A stretch of 64,000 nt of DNA, from the NCBI GenBank assembly GCA_036498905.1, contig DASYER010000108.1, positions 1 through 64,000 of the forward strand, given 5' to 3'. Below are positions 45,261 through 53,530 of this stretch, one piece after another; positions within the stretch are counted from its first letter, which is position 1, and each line of letters opens with the position of its first letter. The position numbers and the translations under genes are program-made. The notes below the pieces were generated by a model. It had not been told where the DNA came from. It was given only the letters and a program-made list of their open reading frames with translations, and did not search any database. This stretch comes from DAIDKA01 sp036498905. Lineage in GTDB: Bacteria > Pseudomonadota > Gammaproteobacteria > Steroidobacterales > Steroidobacteraceae.

Positions 45261-46361
45261 ATGAGGACATCATTAAGAGCGCGATCCGCAAGCGCAGGTT
45301 CGGCGTCACGCGCACTGCGTCGGGGTAACGGGCCGCGAAAAATATCGCAGGTGGGAACGGGTGGTGAGGCACCTGCATTCATCATCCCTCAGCTGGCGAC
45401 TCTGGTAGCGGCCCCGCCCCGCGAGGAAGGATGGGTGCATGAGATCAAGTTCGATGGCTATCGACTGCTGGCCGTCCTGAAGAGTCCTAACCCTCTGCTG
45501 TTCACGCGCGCGGGCAATGATTGGAGCGCAAGGTTCGCACCGCTTTGCGCGGCGTTTGCGGCGCTCAAGATAGCCAGCGCCGTCATTGATGGTGAGGCCG
45601 TCCACGCCGACGCTTCAGGCACCTTTTCCTTCCATGCTCTACAGGACGCACTATCGAGCGGGAAGTTCGACCACCTGCAGTACTACGCGTTTGATCTGCT
45701 GCATCTGAACGGCGTCGATCTTCGCCCACGACCACTGCTCGAACGCAAAGCGATCCTTCAGGAAGTGCTACGCAATGCGCCGCCGATCCTCGCGTACAGC
45801 CAGCATTTCACGCGGCGTGGCGATGAAATGCTCAGGCATGCCTGTTCGCTGGGGCTTGAGGGCATCGTCTCAAAACAGGGCGATGCTTCCTACCGCTCGG
45901 GTCGCGTAGGCTCGTGGCTCAAATCGAAGTGCGTCAAGGAGCAGGAGTTCGTCATCGGGGGCTATACCGAACAGCCAAAGCATCCCGGAGTACTCGGTGC
46001 CTTGCTGATCGGCTACTACGACAAGTCACGGCTACAATTTTCGGGCAAGGTCGGGACCGGATTCTCGGTCACAGAAGGGACCGCCCTGCTTCGCGAGCTA
46101 AAGGCAGTCGGCACCACGACATCCCCCTTTGAAGCCTTGCCCCCTGACGCGCGGCGCGGCGCGCGTTTTGTGAATCCTCGGCTCGTTGCGCACGTCAAAT
46201 TCACCGAATGGACACCCGATGGCAGACTGCGCCACCCGAGTTTCCAGGGACTGCGGGAAGACAAACCTGCACGCGAAATCATCCGCGAACGGCCGAAGGC
46301 ATTGAGTACGACCAGAGGCGGCGATACGAAACGACGCAAACCTCGTGGACGGCCAACCTAA
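45261..46361 (+). CDS. ATP-dependent DNA ligase, LigD ligase-domain type
   Basis: Stand-alone ligase of 366 aa. Adenylation domain: WVHEIKFDGYRLLAVL with adenylated Lys63, motif III AFDLLHLNG, motif IV LEGIVSKQGDASYRSGR and motif V SWLKSKC; the OB domain follows (FVIGGYTEQPKHPGVLGALL, FSGKVGTGFS). It ends in a basic tail (KRRKPRGRPT). Bacterial LigD normally also has polymerase and/or nuclease domains, and neither these nor ku are in the window. It may therefore belong to a LigC-like alternative repair route or work with partners elsewhere. It is followed 10 bp later by a small KE-repeat gene. Confidence 0.92.
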   Translation: MRTSLRARSASAGSASRALRRGNGPRKISQVGTGGEAPAFIIPQLATLVAAPPREEGWVHEIKFDGYRLLAVLKSPNPLLFTRAGNDWSARFAPLCAAFAALKIASAVIDGEAVHADASGTFSFHALQDALSSGKFDHLQYYAFDLLHLNGVDLRPRPLLERKAILQEVLRNAPPILAYSQHFTRRGDEMLRHACSLGLEGIVSKQGDASYRSGRVGSWLKSKCVKEQEFVIGGYTEQPKHPGVLGALLIGYYDKSRLQFSGKVGTGFSVTEGTALLRELKAVGTTTSPFEALPPDARRGARFVNPRLVAHVKFTEWTPDGRLRHPSFQGLREDKPAREIIRERPKALSTTRGGDTKRRKPRGRPT

Positions 46362-46371
46362 GGAGATGCGC

Positions 46372-46563
46372 ATGACTACACAGCCAAATAAAGAGAAAGA
46401 GAAAGAGAAAGAGAAAGATAAACAGAGATCCGCTCCAACAGCGAATGATCCTGTTGAGAGGTCCGGGACCGGCACTGAAGCAAAACGAATGGGTAGTGTT
46501 GAGACTGCCAAGCGTCAAGCTGAGCGCGATTGGCAAGACAGCGCAAAAGAATCTGGCGAATAG
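46372..46563 (+). CDS. Small highly charged protein with Lys-Glu repeat
   Basis: 63-aa hydrophilic protein. AGGAG lies 6 bp before ATG 46372, 10 bp after the ligase stop, so it is probably co-transcribed. It contains a KEKEKEKEKDK run from a DNA hexamer repeat and a tail rich in Lys, Glu, Ala (VETAKRQAERDWQDSAKESG). It has no hydrophobic core and is likely disordered. Composition resembles small stress or hydrophilin-type proteins; the function is unknown. Confidence 0.6.
   Translation: MTTQPNKEKEKEKEKDKQRSAPTANDPVERSGTGTEAKRMGSVETAKRQAERDWQDSAKESGE
46390..46419 (+). repeat. In-frame hexanucleotide repeat (AAAGAG)4 plus one variant
   Basis: Four perfect AAAGAG units and a fifth AAAGAT unit encode the Lys-Glu run of the small charged protein. 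Changes in copy number would lengthen the protein by two residues without a frameshift, so this is not a classical on/off phase switch. Confidence 0.85.
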
Positions 46564-46720
46564 GGTCAGTCGCATCCGGCGGTCGCGATTTAGAGGGAGT
46601 CGGAGATTTTCATGGCCTCGCCTGTGACTCAGGTGCGGCGGGCGGAAGCTCAATTTTTCCGAAACCATTCTCCAATGGCAGTTGTCGAACTTATTGGTAG
46701 GAGTCTGTGAGGAGATTGTT

Positions 46721-47044
46721 ATGAAATACAATGCGGACTGGGCAAAAGTCGCTTTTCTTGCCTGCATGATGGCAGGAACCAGCGCCGCCTTCGGCGCAGG
46801 CGCAGACGTTGGCAGCAACAAGCCTGTCAGCGATAGCTATGTAACCACGAAGGTCAAAGCCGCCCTGACAAAGGATAGAGAGACCAAGGCCAAGGACATT
46901 CACGTCAAGACCATAAACGGAGTCGTCTCGCTGAGGGGCACTGCCAGGTCTGAGTCAGAGAAGGCCAAAGCGGGGCAGGACGCTCGCCGCATCCACGGCG
47001 TCTCGGACGTACACAATGACTTGACCGTAAAACAGTCGAGTTAG
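46721..47044 (+). CDS. Exported BON-domain protein
   Basis: 107-aa protein from ATG 46721 with GAGGAG 7 bp upstream. A signal-like segment (WAKVAFLACMMAGTSAAFG) is followed by one BON domain: DSYVTTKVKAALTKDRETKA, KDIHVKTINGVVSLRGTA and ARRIHGVSDVHNDLTV. BON proteins such as OsmY are periplasmic and induced by osmotic or stationary stress. It sits among other small hydrophilic genes, which supports a stress-type locus. The gap 46564-46720 holds no gene I can see. Confidence 0.88.
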   Translation: MKYNADWAKVAFLACMMAGTSAAFGAGADVGSNKPVSDSYVTTKVKAALTKDRETKAKDIHVKTINGVVSLRGTARSESEKAKAGQDARRIHGVSDVHNDLTVKQSS

Positions 47045-47142
47045 TCGTTGAGTTGAAAGTCAGCGGGCGTCGGTCACAAAACCATGTAGATGGTCGGTGG
47101 CCCGCGCCCTCGACAACTCGAGTTAGTCGAGAGGAATCGATC

Positions 47143-47373
47143 ATGATCAATCAGCAACCGACCGACCCGACTCAAGGTGACTTGAGCCCCGGATCCGCAG
47201 ACAGGCGCAATTCCACGGATGGTCCGAAAAAGACAAGCAAGACCCAGCACAAAGGCGGAAAAGCCAAAGGGACCGGAACCGAGGCGAGTGAGTCGCACGG
47301 CGACAATCATGCGGGGCCCGAGGCCAGGCCGGGTTCAGACCCGAAAAATCCCGGTGATTTCGGCCATCACTAG
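47143..47373 (+). CDS. Small hydrophilic protein, probably disordered
   Basis: 76-aa protein with GAGAGGAAT 8 bp before ATG 47143. It is dominated by Asp, Gly, Lys, Thr, Pro and His (TQGDLSPGSADRRNS, KKTSKTQHKGGKAKG, SDPKNPGDFGHH) with no hydrophobic segment. It resembles hydrophilin-like general stress proteins by composition only. It follows the BON gene by 98 bp, likely in the same stress island. Confidence 0.6.
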   Translation: MINQQPTDPTQGDLSPGSADRRNSTDGPKKTSKTQHKGGKAKGTGTEASESHGDNHAGPEARPGSDPKNPGDFGHH

Positions 47374-47599
47374 TCATCTGCATCACAGACGGACGTCCCG
47401 CGCGCAGCAGGAGCATCACCTCATACAGTAATCATCGCAGTTGAACGCTGGAAGGAAGTGCAGCATTCGATCCGAGCAGGTTCGCTTTGCAGTGCAACTT
47501 GGGCTTGGTGACACGCAATCGGCCCCAAGCCCGGGCACGAACGTATGGATTGACACACGAGTGCGTCCAAGTTTAGACCAGCGCCCCGGGCGCTCGGAA

Positions 47600-47637
47600 T
47601 GTCCGCCGTTGGTGTCCGCAAAAGTGTCCGCGGACAC
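47600..47637 (+). promoter_or_regulatory. TGTCCG repeats and palindrome, candidate enhancer for sigma-54 promoter
   Basis: TGTCCGC occurs at 47600, 47613 and 47625 (12-13 bp steps, about one helical turn), and the last copy is half of the perfect palindrome GTGTCCGCGGACAC (47624-47637). Its centre is about 70 bp upstream of the -24 GG, the right distance for an NtrC-type activator. A similar array precedes the permease at the window end. Confidence 0.6.
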
Positions 47638-47697
47638 CTCACGCCAGTCGGCATATTTGTAAGCTTCTGGAATCTATAGACATTGCAATGCGGCCGA

Positions 47698-47714
47698 TTG
47701 GCATCGCGGTTGCA
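47698..47714 (+). promoter_or_regulatory. Sigma-54 (-24/-12) promoter
   Basis: TTGGCATCGCGGTTGCA matches the sigma-54 consensus YTGGCACG-N4-TTGCW with GG (47700-47701), exactly 10 bp, then GC (47712-47713). Transcription would begin near 47724, so the ATG at 47714 cannot be used and translation should start at 47759. Confidence 0.7.
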
Positions 47715-47758
47715 TGTTCGGCAGACGACGCTTACATGATGCGGCGGACGGCGAGGCT

Positions 47759-49069
47759 ATGCTCGGCTACTACATCGACCTGGCGGTGCGCAGCCTGAAG
47801 CGCACGTCGATCCTCACCGGTCTGATGGTACTGGCGCTCGCGCTGGGGATCGGCGCGTCGATGACCACTCTGACGGTGTTGCATGTGCTGTCGGGCAACC
47901 CGATTCCAGAGAAGAGTTCGCAGTTGTATTACCCACAGATCGATCCACGCGACCTGTTCGATTTCGCGCCTGGCGCGGAACCGCCGAGGCAGGTGACATG
48001 GATCGATGGCATGAACCTGCTGCGTGCGGGGCGCGCCGATCGCCAAGCGCTGATGACCGGCGGCAACGTCGCGATCCAGCCAACACGACGCACATACGAG
48101 CCGCTATTCGAGCACGCGCGTTTCACCACCGCCGGCTTTTTCTCATTGTTCAATGTGCCCTTCCAATACGGTGGTCCATGGAATGCGAGCAATGATGAAG
48201 GCCGGGATCGTGTCGTAGTTCTCAGCCACAAACTCAACGAGATCCTTTTCGGCGGCGAAGACAGCGCTGGACAGACATTGCGCCTGGGCGGGTACGCATT
48301 TCGGGTCATCGGGGTGCTCGGGGACTGGCGCCCCAATCCGCAGTTTTACGACCTGAATCGTCAGAACTACAACGCGGACGAAGGTGTTTACTTGCCGCTA
48401 TCGACTTCGCAGGACGCCGGATTCGATCACGAGGGCGACACCAATTGCTGGGGCAACGGCGCGGGTGGCACGGCGTTGCGCACGAATCATAACGATACTT
48501 GCGTGTGGTTGCAGTTCTGGGTGCAGCTTGATACACCTGCGAAGGCCGCAACGTATCAGCAGTTCCTGGTTGATTATTCACAAGAGCAAAAAGCATTGGG
48601 GCGCTTCCAGCGTCCGCCAAACGTACGCCTGCGCGGTGTCATGCAATGGCTGGACTACAACAAGGTGGTGCCCGGAGATGTGCGCTTGCAGACATGGCTG
48701 GCGTTCGCCTTTCTGTTGGTCTGCCTGGTCAACACGATGGGGTTGATGTTAGCCAAGTTCATGCGCCAGCAAGGTGATTTGAGCATTCGTCGCGCCATGG
48801 GCGCCTCGCACCACGCACTATTCGCGCAGTTGATAGTGGAATCCGGCATGGTGGGTCTGGGCGGTGGACTCGGCGGTCTATTGCTGGCTCTCCTGGGCCT
48901 CTGGACGATACGGCATCGACCGACCCAGTACGCCTCACTGGCACATCTGGATCCGACCATGCTGCTAACCACCTTCCTGCTGGCGATTGGCGCCAGCTTG
49001 CTGGCGGGCCTGCTGCCGGCAAGGCGTGCCTGCCGCGTCTCGCCCGCATTGCAGCTGAGGAGTCAGTGA
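47759..49069 (+). CDS. MacB/FtsX-type ABC permease, first of pair
   Basis: Membrane protein of 436 aa. A first helix (SILTGLMVLALALGIGASMT) is followed by a large periplasmic MacB-PCD-like domain (about 45-320, with SRRT-Y-P-L-F-like RRTYEPLFEHARFTTAGFF and GYAFRVIGVLGDWRPNPQFY) and a C-terminal FtsX domain with three helices (FLLVCLVNTMGLMLAKFM, GDLSIRRAMGASHHALF, LLAIGASLLAGLLPA). MacB-like systems drive mechanotransmission, not classical transport. No ATPase or periplasmic adaptor gene is next to it. The start is fixed by the sigma-54 promoter. It is followed 1 bp later by a second permease, so both half-channels come from one mRNA. Confidence 0.88.
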   Translation: MLGYYIDLAVRSLKRTSILTGLMVLALALGIGASMTTLTVLHVLSGNPIPEKSSQLYYPQIDPRDLFDFAPGAEPPRQVTWIDGMNLLRAGRADRQALMTGGNVAIQPTRRTYEPLFEHARFTTAGFFSLFNVPFQYGGPWNASNDEGRDRVVVLSHKLNEILFGGEDSAGQTLRLGGYAFRVIGVLGDWRPNPQFYDLNRQNYNADEGVYLPLSTSQDAGFDHEGDTNCWGNGAGGTALRTNHNDTCVWLQFWVQLDTPAKAATYQQFLVDYSQEQKALGRFQRPPNVRLRGVMQWLDYNKVVPGDVRLQTWLAFAFLLVCLVNTMGLMLAKFMRQQGDLSIRRAMGASHHALFAQLIVESGMVGLGGGLGGLLLALLGLWTIRHRPTQYASLAHLDPTMLLTTFLLAIGASLLAGLLPARRACRVSPALQLRSQ

Positions 49070-49070
49070 G

Positions 49071-50300
49071 ATGGGCATCGGACCGCTCCTTTCGGCGTTA
49101 CGTCGACACAAGCTAGTGATGTGGCTGCTGGTACTTGAAATCGCGACGACCTGCGCAATCGTATGCAATGCGGTGTTTCTGATTGCGCATCACCTCCAAC
49201 GCATGCAGTTACCAAGCGGCATCGCTGAACACGAGCTGGTGCTGGTCGATATGGCCTATATCGGCGACCGCACCGACGCGAACGCGCGTGCGCAAAGCGA
49301 CCTGGCGGCGCTGAAGCAGATTCCTGGCGTAAAGCAGGTGGCACTCATCAATGGTGCGCCGTTCGCCTCCGGCTCTAACACGGAGATCAAACTCCAACCG
49401 CAACAGCAGGAGCGGTCACTCAGTGTCGGATTGTTCTTTGGGCAAAACCTATTGCCAACTTTTGGAACACGGCTGATAGCCGGACGCGGATTCCGGTCGG
49501 ATGAATTCACGGCGCTGTCTGTAGCCACCACCGCATTGGAGAATGGGGATTTGAAAAATCTGCCGCATGTCACGGTCATCACGCAAGCGGTGGCGCAAAA
49601 ACTTTGGCCGGGTCAGGACGCGCTCGGAAGGACAGTATATTTTGGAAAGGATATTCCCCTGCAGGTGATCGGCGTCATGGCGCAGTTGACGCGCCCGGCG
49701 GGAGGGTTCTCTGATGGCGCCGAATACACCATGGCCTTGCCGATCAGCATTGCCATGAGCGAGGGTGGTCTTTACCTGATCCGCTGCGCATCACAAGATC
49801 GCGCACGTGTTGTGAAAGCGGCGGTCGCCAAACTCAGGCAACTCGATCCCAATCGTGTCTTGCTGCGGCAGCGCACTTTCGATCAGGTCCGCGACGACTT
49901 CTTCCAGAGCGATCGCTCCATGGCCGGCATTCTCGTTGGCGCTTGTATCGCGCTACTGATCGTCACAGCTCTAGGCATCGTCGGACTCGCGAGCTTCTGG
50001 GTGGCGCAGCGGCGCAAGCAAATCGGCATTCATCGCGCACTGGGCGCGACGCGCGGGGACATCGTGCGCTACTTCCAGACCGAGAATTTTCTCATCGTCA
50101 GCATCGGCGTCGCCCTGGGCACAGTGCTGGCATTCGCGATCAACGTGGAGCTCATGCAATTGAATCAGACGGCGCGCCTGCCGCTTTTCTATTTACCAAT
50201 CGGCGCGATTGCTTTGTGGTGTCTGGGACAGATCGCGATACTTGGCCCTGCGCTGCGTGCAGGCAAAGTCCCGCCGATGGTAGCCACGCGCAGTGTATGA
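49071..50300 (+). CDS. MacB/FtsX-type ABC permease, second of pair
   Basis: Membrane protein of 409 aa, same layout as its neighbour but diverged: first helix (LVMWLLVLEIATTCAIVCNA), periplasmic domain (VALINGAPFASGSN, FFGQNLLPTFGTRLIAGRGF, VTVITQAVAQKLWPGQDALG) and FtsX helices (GILVGACIALLIVTALGIVG, KQIGIHRALGATRGDIV, VSIGVALGTVLAFAI). The R-R-A-L/M-G-A-x-x-x-x-I/L coupling-helix motif for an ATPase is intact (HRALGATRGDIVRYF), so a LolD/MacB-type ATPase must exist elsewhere. AGGAG precedes ATG 49071, overlapping the first gene's end. Confidence 0.88.
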   Translation: MGIGPLLSALRRHKLVMWLLVLEIATTCAIVCNAVFLIAHHLQRMQLPSGIAEHELVLVDMAYIGDRTDANARAQSDLAALKQIPGVKQVALINGAPFASGSNTEIKLQPQQQERSLSVGLFFGQNLLPTFGTRLIAGRGFRSDEFTALSVATTALENGDLKNLPHVTVITQAVAQKLWPGQDALGRTVYFGKDIPLQVIGVMAQLTRPAGGFSDGAEYTMALPISIAMSEGGLYLIRCASQDRARVVKAAVAKLRQLDPNRVLLRQRTFDQVRDDFFQSDRSMAGILVGACIALLIVTALGIVGLASFWVAQRRKQIGIHRALGATRGDIVRYFQTENFLIVSIGVALGTVLAFAINVELMQLNQTARLPLFYLPIGAIALWCLGQIAILGPALRAGKVPPMVATRSV

Positions 50301-50337
50301 GAATCATGAGTGTGCGTTGTCTCGCAAACTAACACAA

Positions 50338-50343
50338 TATAAT
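50338..50343 (+). promoter_or_regulatory. Consensus -10 hexamer TATAAT
   Basis: An exact TATAAT lies in an AT-rich patch between the permease pair and the gene at 50486. TTGTCT 15 bp upstream is a poorly spaced -35. It is a likely promoter for the two-gene unit 50486-51763, with a leader of about 140 nt. Confidence 0.4.
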
Positions 50344-50485
50344 CAATTAGTTATAGACTTCATTGCAGATATTTCTTTAAGTCGTCCCAGGCAGCACGCG
50401 ACCACCAGACGACCCGGTCTTCGCTATGGGATAATTGTCCGCATGCTCTATCCTCGGCCCACGAGTTCCATTGGAGTTGCGCGAC

Positions 50486-50929
50486 ATGCCAACTGAAACC
50501 CCTATGGTTGAAGGCATCCAGGTCGAAAGTGCGGAGGAGATGCCGACCGGCCTGCCCCAATACAACGTGCCTGGGGTGGACAGCGCAATTGCGGAAATTG
50601 AACTTCAGGAAAGTGAGTTAGGCCTGAGTTCCGATTTCGAAGAGCAGCACCTTGTCGAATTTGACGTGGTCTCAGAATCGGCAAACCTGGCGGATCGGTT
50701 TCCAGACCTGATTCCGGCTCTGGATGCCATAGTCGAAGCGCACGGTTTGGCCGATGCGGCCCTCATAACACCTGCATTCCTCAAACTTGCCGCGGATGCG
50801 GGACTTGAATCGGAACAGGCTCGGCGCGCGAAACTCGGCATCAAATCCATGTCGCGCGAGCAGTTCAGCGCTGAGGTAGAGAAAGCCTACGCAGTGATCG
50901 ACGAATCCGCCGAAATCGTGTCGGTCTAG
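50486..50929 (+). CDS. Acidic soluble protein of unknown function
   Basis: 147-aa protein with GGAG 8 bp before ATG 50486. The N-terminal half is acidic and probably extended (VEGIQVESAEEMPTG, IAEIELQESELGLSS); the C-terminal half is helical (FPDLIPALDAIVEAHGLADA, AFLKLAADAGLESEQARRAK, REQFSAEVEKAYAVIDES). No membrane segment or known motif. It ends 3 bp before the next gene, so it works with it. I do not recognise a family. Confidence 0.6.
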   Translation: MPTETPMVEGIQVESAEEMPTGLPQYNVPGVDSAIAEIELQESELGLSSDFEEQHLVEFDVVSESANLADRFPDLIPALDAIVEAHGLADAALITPAFLKLAADAGLESEQARRAKLGIKSMSREQFSAEVEKAYAVIDESAEIVSV

Positions 50930-50932
50930 CCG

Positions 50933-51763
50933 GTGGCTGGCCCGAGGGGCACGGTCGGAAACATCGACGCTCCTTCGCGCGCCGATCTCGTCAAACAGCA
51001 TCAGCGGCTTGAAAACGCCGCCAAGCTCTGCCACTCGATTACCTTCCAGTGGTTATTGCCGGAGAATATCGGTTCGCTGGACCTCTTCCTGCTTGACCTG
51101 GCGGCCCGTCGAGCGGCCGGCCAATCACGTGTAGAGGCCGAAACGACTTATATCGAAATACTGCACCAGCTGTTTGCAATTGCTTTTGCCGGCATCGACC
51201 AGCGCATCAAACGTGCCCTTCCTCAGTTCAAAGAAACGCTGGCGCTGTTAGATCGCGTTTCACCCGGTCACATGTACCCATCGGTCGCCGAAAGCGAGGC
51301 AGAGCTGAGCCGCCTGGCTGTGCGAATGCGAACGTTGCGTAGCGGCATTGCCAACATCACTGTTCATACACTGGAGGCCACCTGGCAGGCTCAAACCAGT
51401 GGCTGCACTGGCGCAATCAAGCAGTGCGAAGTGCTTTATAAAAGCATTCAATCGGCTAATGCCCAAGCGGCCGCCGAACAACGTCTAATCACGCAGGAAG
51501 GGCTGACAAGAGTTGCCAATAGCCATTCCGATGACGCCAATAAAACGGCGAAGAAGGCATTGGAAGTCGCCGTAAAGGCGGACAAGACTGGGAGATCCAC
51601 AAAATGGTGGACAGCAGGCGCGATGGTTGTGGCGCTGTTTGCGCTGGGCTGGGATGCCTACAAATGGTCGGTCGAACAGTCCAAGAAGGCGGCAGAGCGG
51701 CAGCAGCCTGCTGCTGCGAGCAGTCCCAGCACCGCACGCACTGACGGCGCCTCCAGCCCATAG
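50933..51763 (+). CDS. Coiled-coil protein with C-terminal membrane anchor
   Basis: 276-aa protein starting at GTG 50933, 3 bp after the previous stop. Residues about 20-225 are almost entirely helical (AKLCHSITFQWLLPEN, LHQLFAIAFAGIDQRIKRAL, ESEAELSRLAVRMRTLRSGI), ending in a coiled coil (DDANKTAKKALEVAVKADKT). One membrane helix follows (WWTAGAMVVALFALGWDAYK, about 231-250), then a short Ser/Ala/Pro tail. Topology is probably cytoplasmic N-terminus, anchored in the inner membrane. No known family. The pair with the acidic gene upstream looks like a small membrane-tethered complex. Confidence 0.6.
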   Translation: MAGPRGTVGNIDAPSRADLVKQHQRLENAAKLCHSITFQWLLPENIGSLDLFLLDLAARRAAGQSRVEAETTYIEILHQLFAIAFAGIDQRIKRALPQFKETLALLDRVSPGHMYPSVAESEAELSRLAVRMRTLRSGIANITVHTLEATWQAQTSGCTGAIKQCEVLYKSIQSANAQAAAEQRLITQEGLTRVANSHSDDANKTAKKALEVAVKADKTGRSTKWWTAGAMVVALFALGWDAYKWSVEQSKKAAERQQPAAASSPSTARTDGASSP

Positions 51764-51810
51764 CGACAGCCCGGGCAGTGCCGGACGCAAGAAGCATCCG
51801 TCCGGAGTTG

Positions 51811-53373
51811 TTACGGCTCTACCATAATCGTAATGGTCATTGACGCGACGGACAGCGCTCCATCGGAAATGGTCAATTGGATGGATTGCGCTGAGGTCAC
51901 GGACCCTGAAGGCACAGAAATGACCCAGCTGGAACCCAATGCACTGTCGCTGTACTGGCTCGAAGAAAGCGAAGTCGACCAAGAAAAGTGGGCAAGTCCG
52001 CTCGGTACCAAGGCATCGATGGCCAAGGAACCACCGTTGTGCACAACATAGGGAGCTGCTGTCAGGATCGTGATGCTGCTGAGCGTGGTGAACGACCACG
52101 TCTTGCTGAGCGCGGTTGAGCCGTCCGAACCGCTGAACGTGGCGGTATAGGTGCCCCCTGGACTCAGCGGTGCTTCGGGGATGATGAAAGCGAAGTTGCC
52201 GGGTAGAAATCCACTCGTATCAGTCTGGCCGTCGCTGAGGTGTACGGTAATCGGGCTGCCATCGGCCGCTGCCAGCGTGAACGAATTGACGGTCAACATA
52301 TGGCCTGCGGCAATCTGCACACTGACCGGTCCGCCCAGAGCCTGGTTTGATGGCAGACCGGGGATCGGGCTCGGATCCTCGCAGCTGTTGCAGAAATAGG
52401 GAGCGGCATCGGTCGCGCCGTTGGCGGGATAGGCGACGACCGTCCCGGTCGACAGCGTTTGTGCGTTATTGACGCTGCCCATGTCCGAGACGTACCAGCC
52501 ATAGCCTTCAAAACCATTGAATGCTGTGTCGACCCCAATTCCAATGGACTGGTAGGTTTCCAACAGAATATTGGCCCGGTGGTACACCGTATCGAGCAGT
52601 TGGTTGGCCGCCAACAGACCACTGTTGGTGTCGTCAACCAAGGTATTGCCTGCAACCTCCCCGACGCCGCCCAAGGTATAGCCGGCGAACGTAGCCCGAG
52701 CCTGCGGTGTGGCGGCATAAAAATCGGGCATGCCCGAATCCTCGGAGTGGGCGTACAGGATCCCGGTCGAAGGATCCACGCCATACATTGTTGTAGGATT
52801 GAAATTGACGGCGTTGTAGACGGCCTGAGCCTGGGAAGAGGTATCCAGGGCGCTCGACTGAGTCAGCAAACCCACGCCCAGAGCCTGCCGGACGGTATTG
52901 AGTCGCGCGAAGTAGCCCAACTGAAAGGACGTGGTGGGGTAGGTGTTCGGTGGAACCGAAGTGCCAGACGGGACCGCACAAGTGATCGCGACGTTCGTGA
53001 CATTGGCAGTGCCCACTGAGCCTGCACCGTTACTCACCGAACAAGTCTCGCCGCTCGGGGCCATGACGACCGTTACAGCGTAAGCAGCTCCGCTGCCCAA
53101 GCTGGACGAGAAGACGAAGCTGCCATCGCTGCTTACCGACAGTGGCGCGCCCCCATTGAGGGACAGCGACGCGATGCCGTTAAGCCCCGTGATGCTTCCG
53201 CCTATCGTATGGGAGATAGCGCCGCCGCCCTCGCCGCCCGAGCCGGAAGAGGCATTACCGGAGCCACCTCCACCACAAGCCGTCAGCAACGCAGTCAGCA
53301 GCAAAACGACCAGGCCCTTAGCCAAATGATGTCGCGCGTTCACCGTATTCGGATGCAGCAAGACGCTGATCAT
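51811..53373 (-). CDS. CAP (SCP/PR1)-domain lipoprotein with Ig-like C-terminal domains
   Basis: Surface lipoprotein of 520 aa. From ATG 53373 the signal ends in lipobox LLTACGGGG followed by a Gly/Ser linker. A beta domain (ISHTIGGSITGLNGIASLSL) is followed by a CAP-like domain (LNTVRQALGVGLLTQSSALD, SSQAQAVYNAVN, TLVDDTNSGLLAANQLLDTV, YHRANILLETYQSIGIGVD) and then beta-rich, Ig-like repeats (SPGGTYTATFSGSDGSTALS, SYDSALG-like strands). The longer frame to 53514 has no signal at its start. CAP proteins are extracellular with varied roles. A nearby regulator is not evident. Confidence 0.78.
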   Translation of the reverse strand: MISVLLHPNTVNARHHLAKGLVVLLLTALLTACGGGGSGNASSGSGGEGGGAISHTIGGSITGLNGIASLSLNGGAPLSVSSDGSFVFSSSLGSGAAYAVTVVMAPSGETCSVSNGAGSVGTANVTNVAITCAVPSGTSVPPNTYPTTSFQLGYFARLNTVRQALGVGLLTQSSALDTSSQAQAVYNAVNFNPTTMYGVDPSTGILYAHSEDSGMPDFYAATPQARATFAGYTLGGVGEVAGNTLVDDTNSGLLAANQLLDTVYHRANILLETYQSIGIGVDTAFNGFEGYGWYVSDMGSVNNAQTLSTGTVVAYPANGATDAAPYFCNSCEDPSPIPGLPSNQALGGPVSVQIAAGHMLTVNSFTLAAADGSPITVHLSDGQTDTSGFLPGNFAFIIPEAPLSPGGTYTATFSGSDGSTALSKTWSFTTLSSITILTAAPYVVHNGGSLAIDALVPSGLAHFSWSTSLSSSQYSDSALGSSWVISVPSGSVTSAQSIQLTISDGALSVASMTITIMVEP

Positions 53374-53530
53374 CTGACCACCATACAGAATTCCTGTGGG
53401 AACGGCCGTGACACGGATCGCTGCCTTCTGAAGGAAAGCGCCTGCAACACTTGGCTCGTAGCGCCCGGCAACGTTTAAGTCACTCGCTGGCGCTGGTGAA
53501 TCAGTTGAGGCCAAGGCAACGCTGGCACTC

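Noticed and set aside
46279..46821. 180-aa minus-strand frame opposite the KE-repeat gene, rich in Phe/Leu
   Set aside because: The FLFLFLF run is just the antisense of the AAAGAG repeat; no ribosome-binding site and it overlaps three better-supported genes.
47714..47758. ATG at 47714 as start of the first permease
   Set aside because: It overlaps the -12 element of the sigma-54 promoter; the conserved N-terminus shared with the 63803 paralogue begins at 47759.
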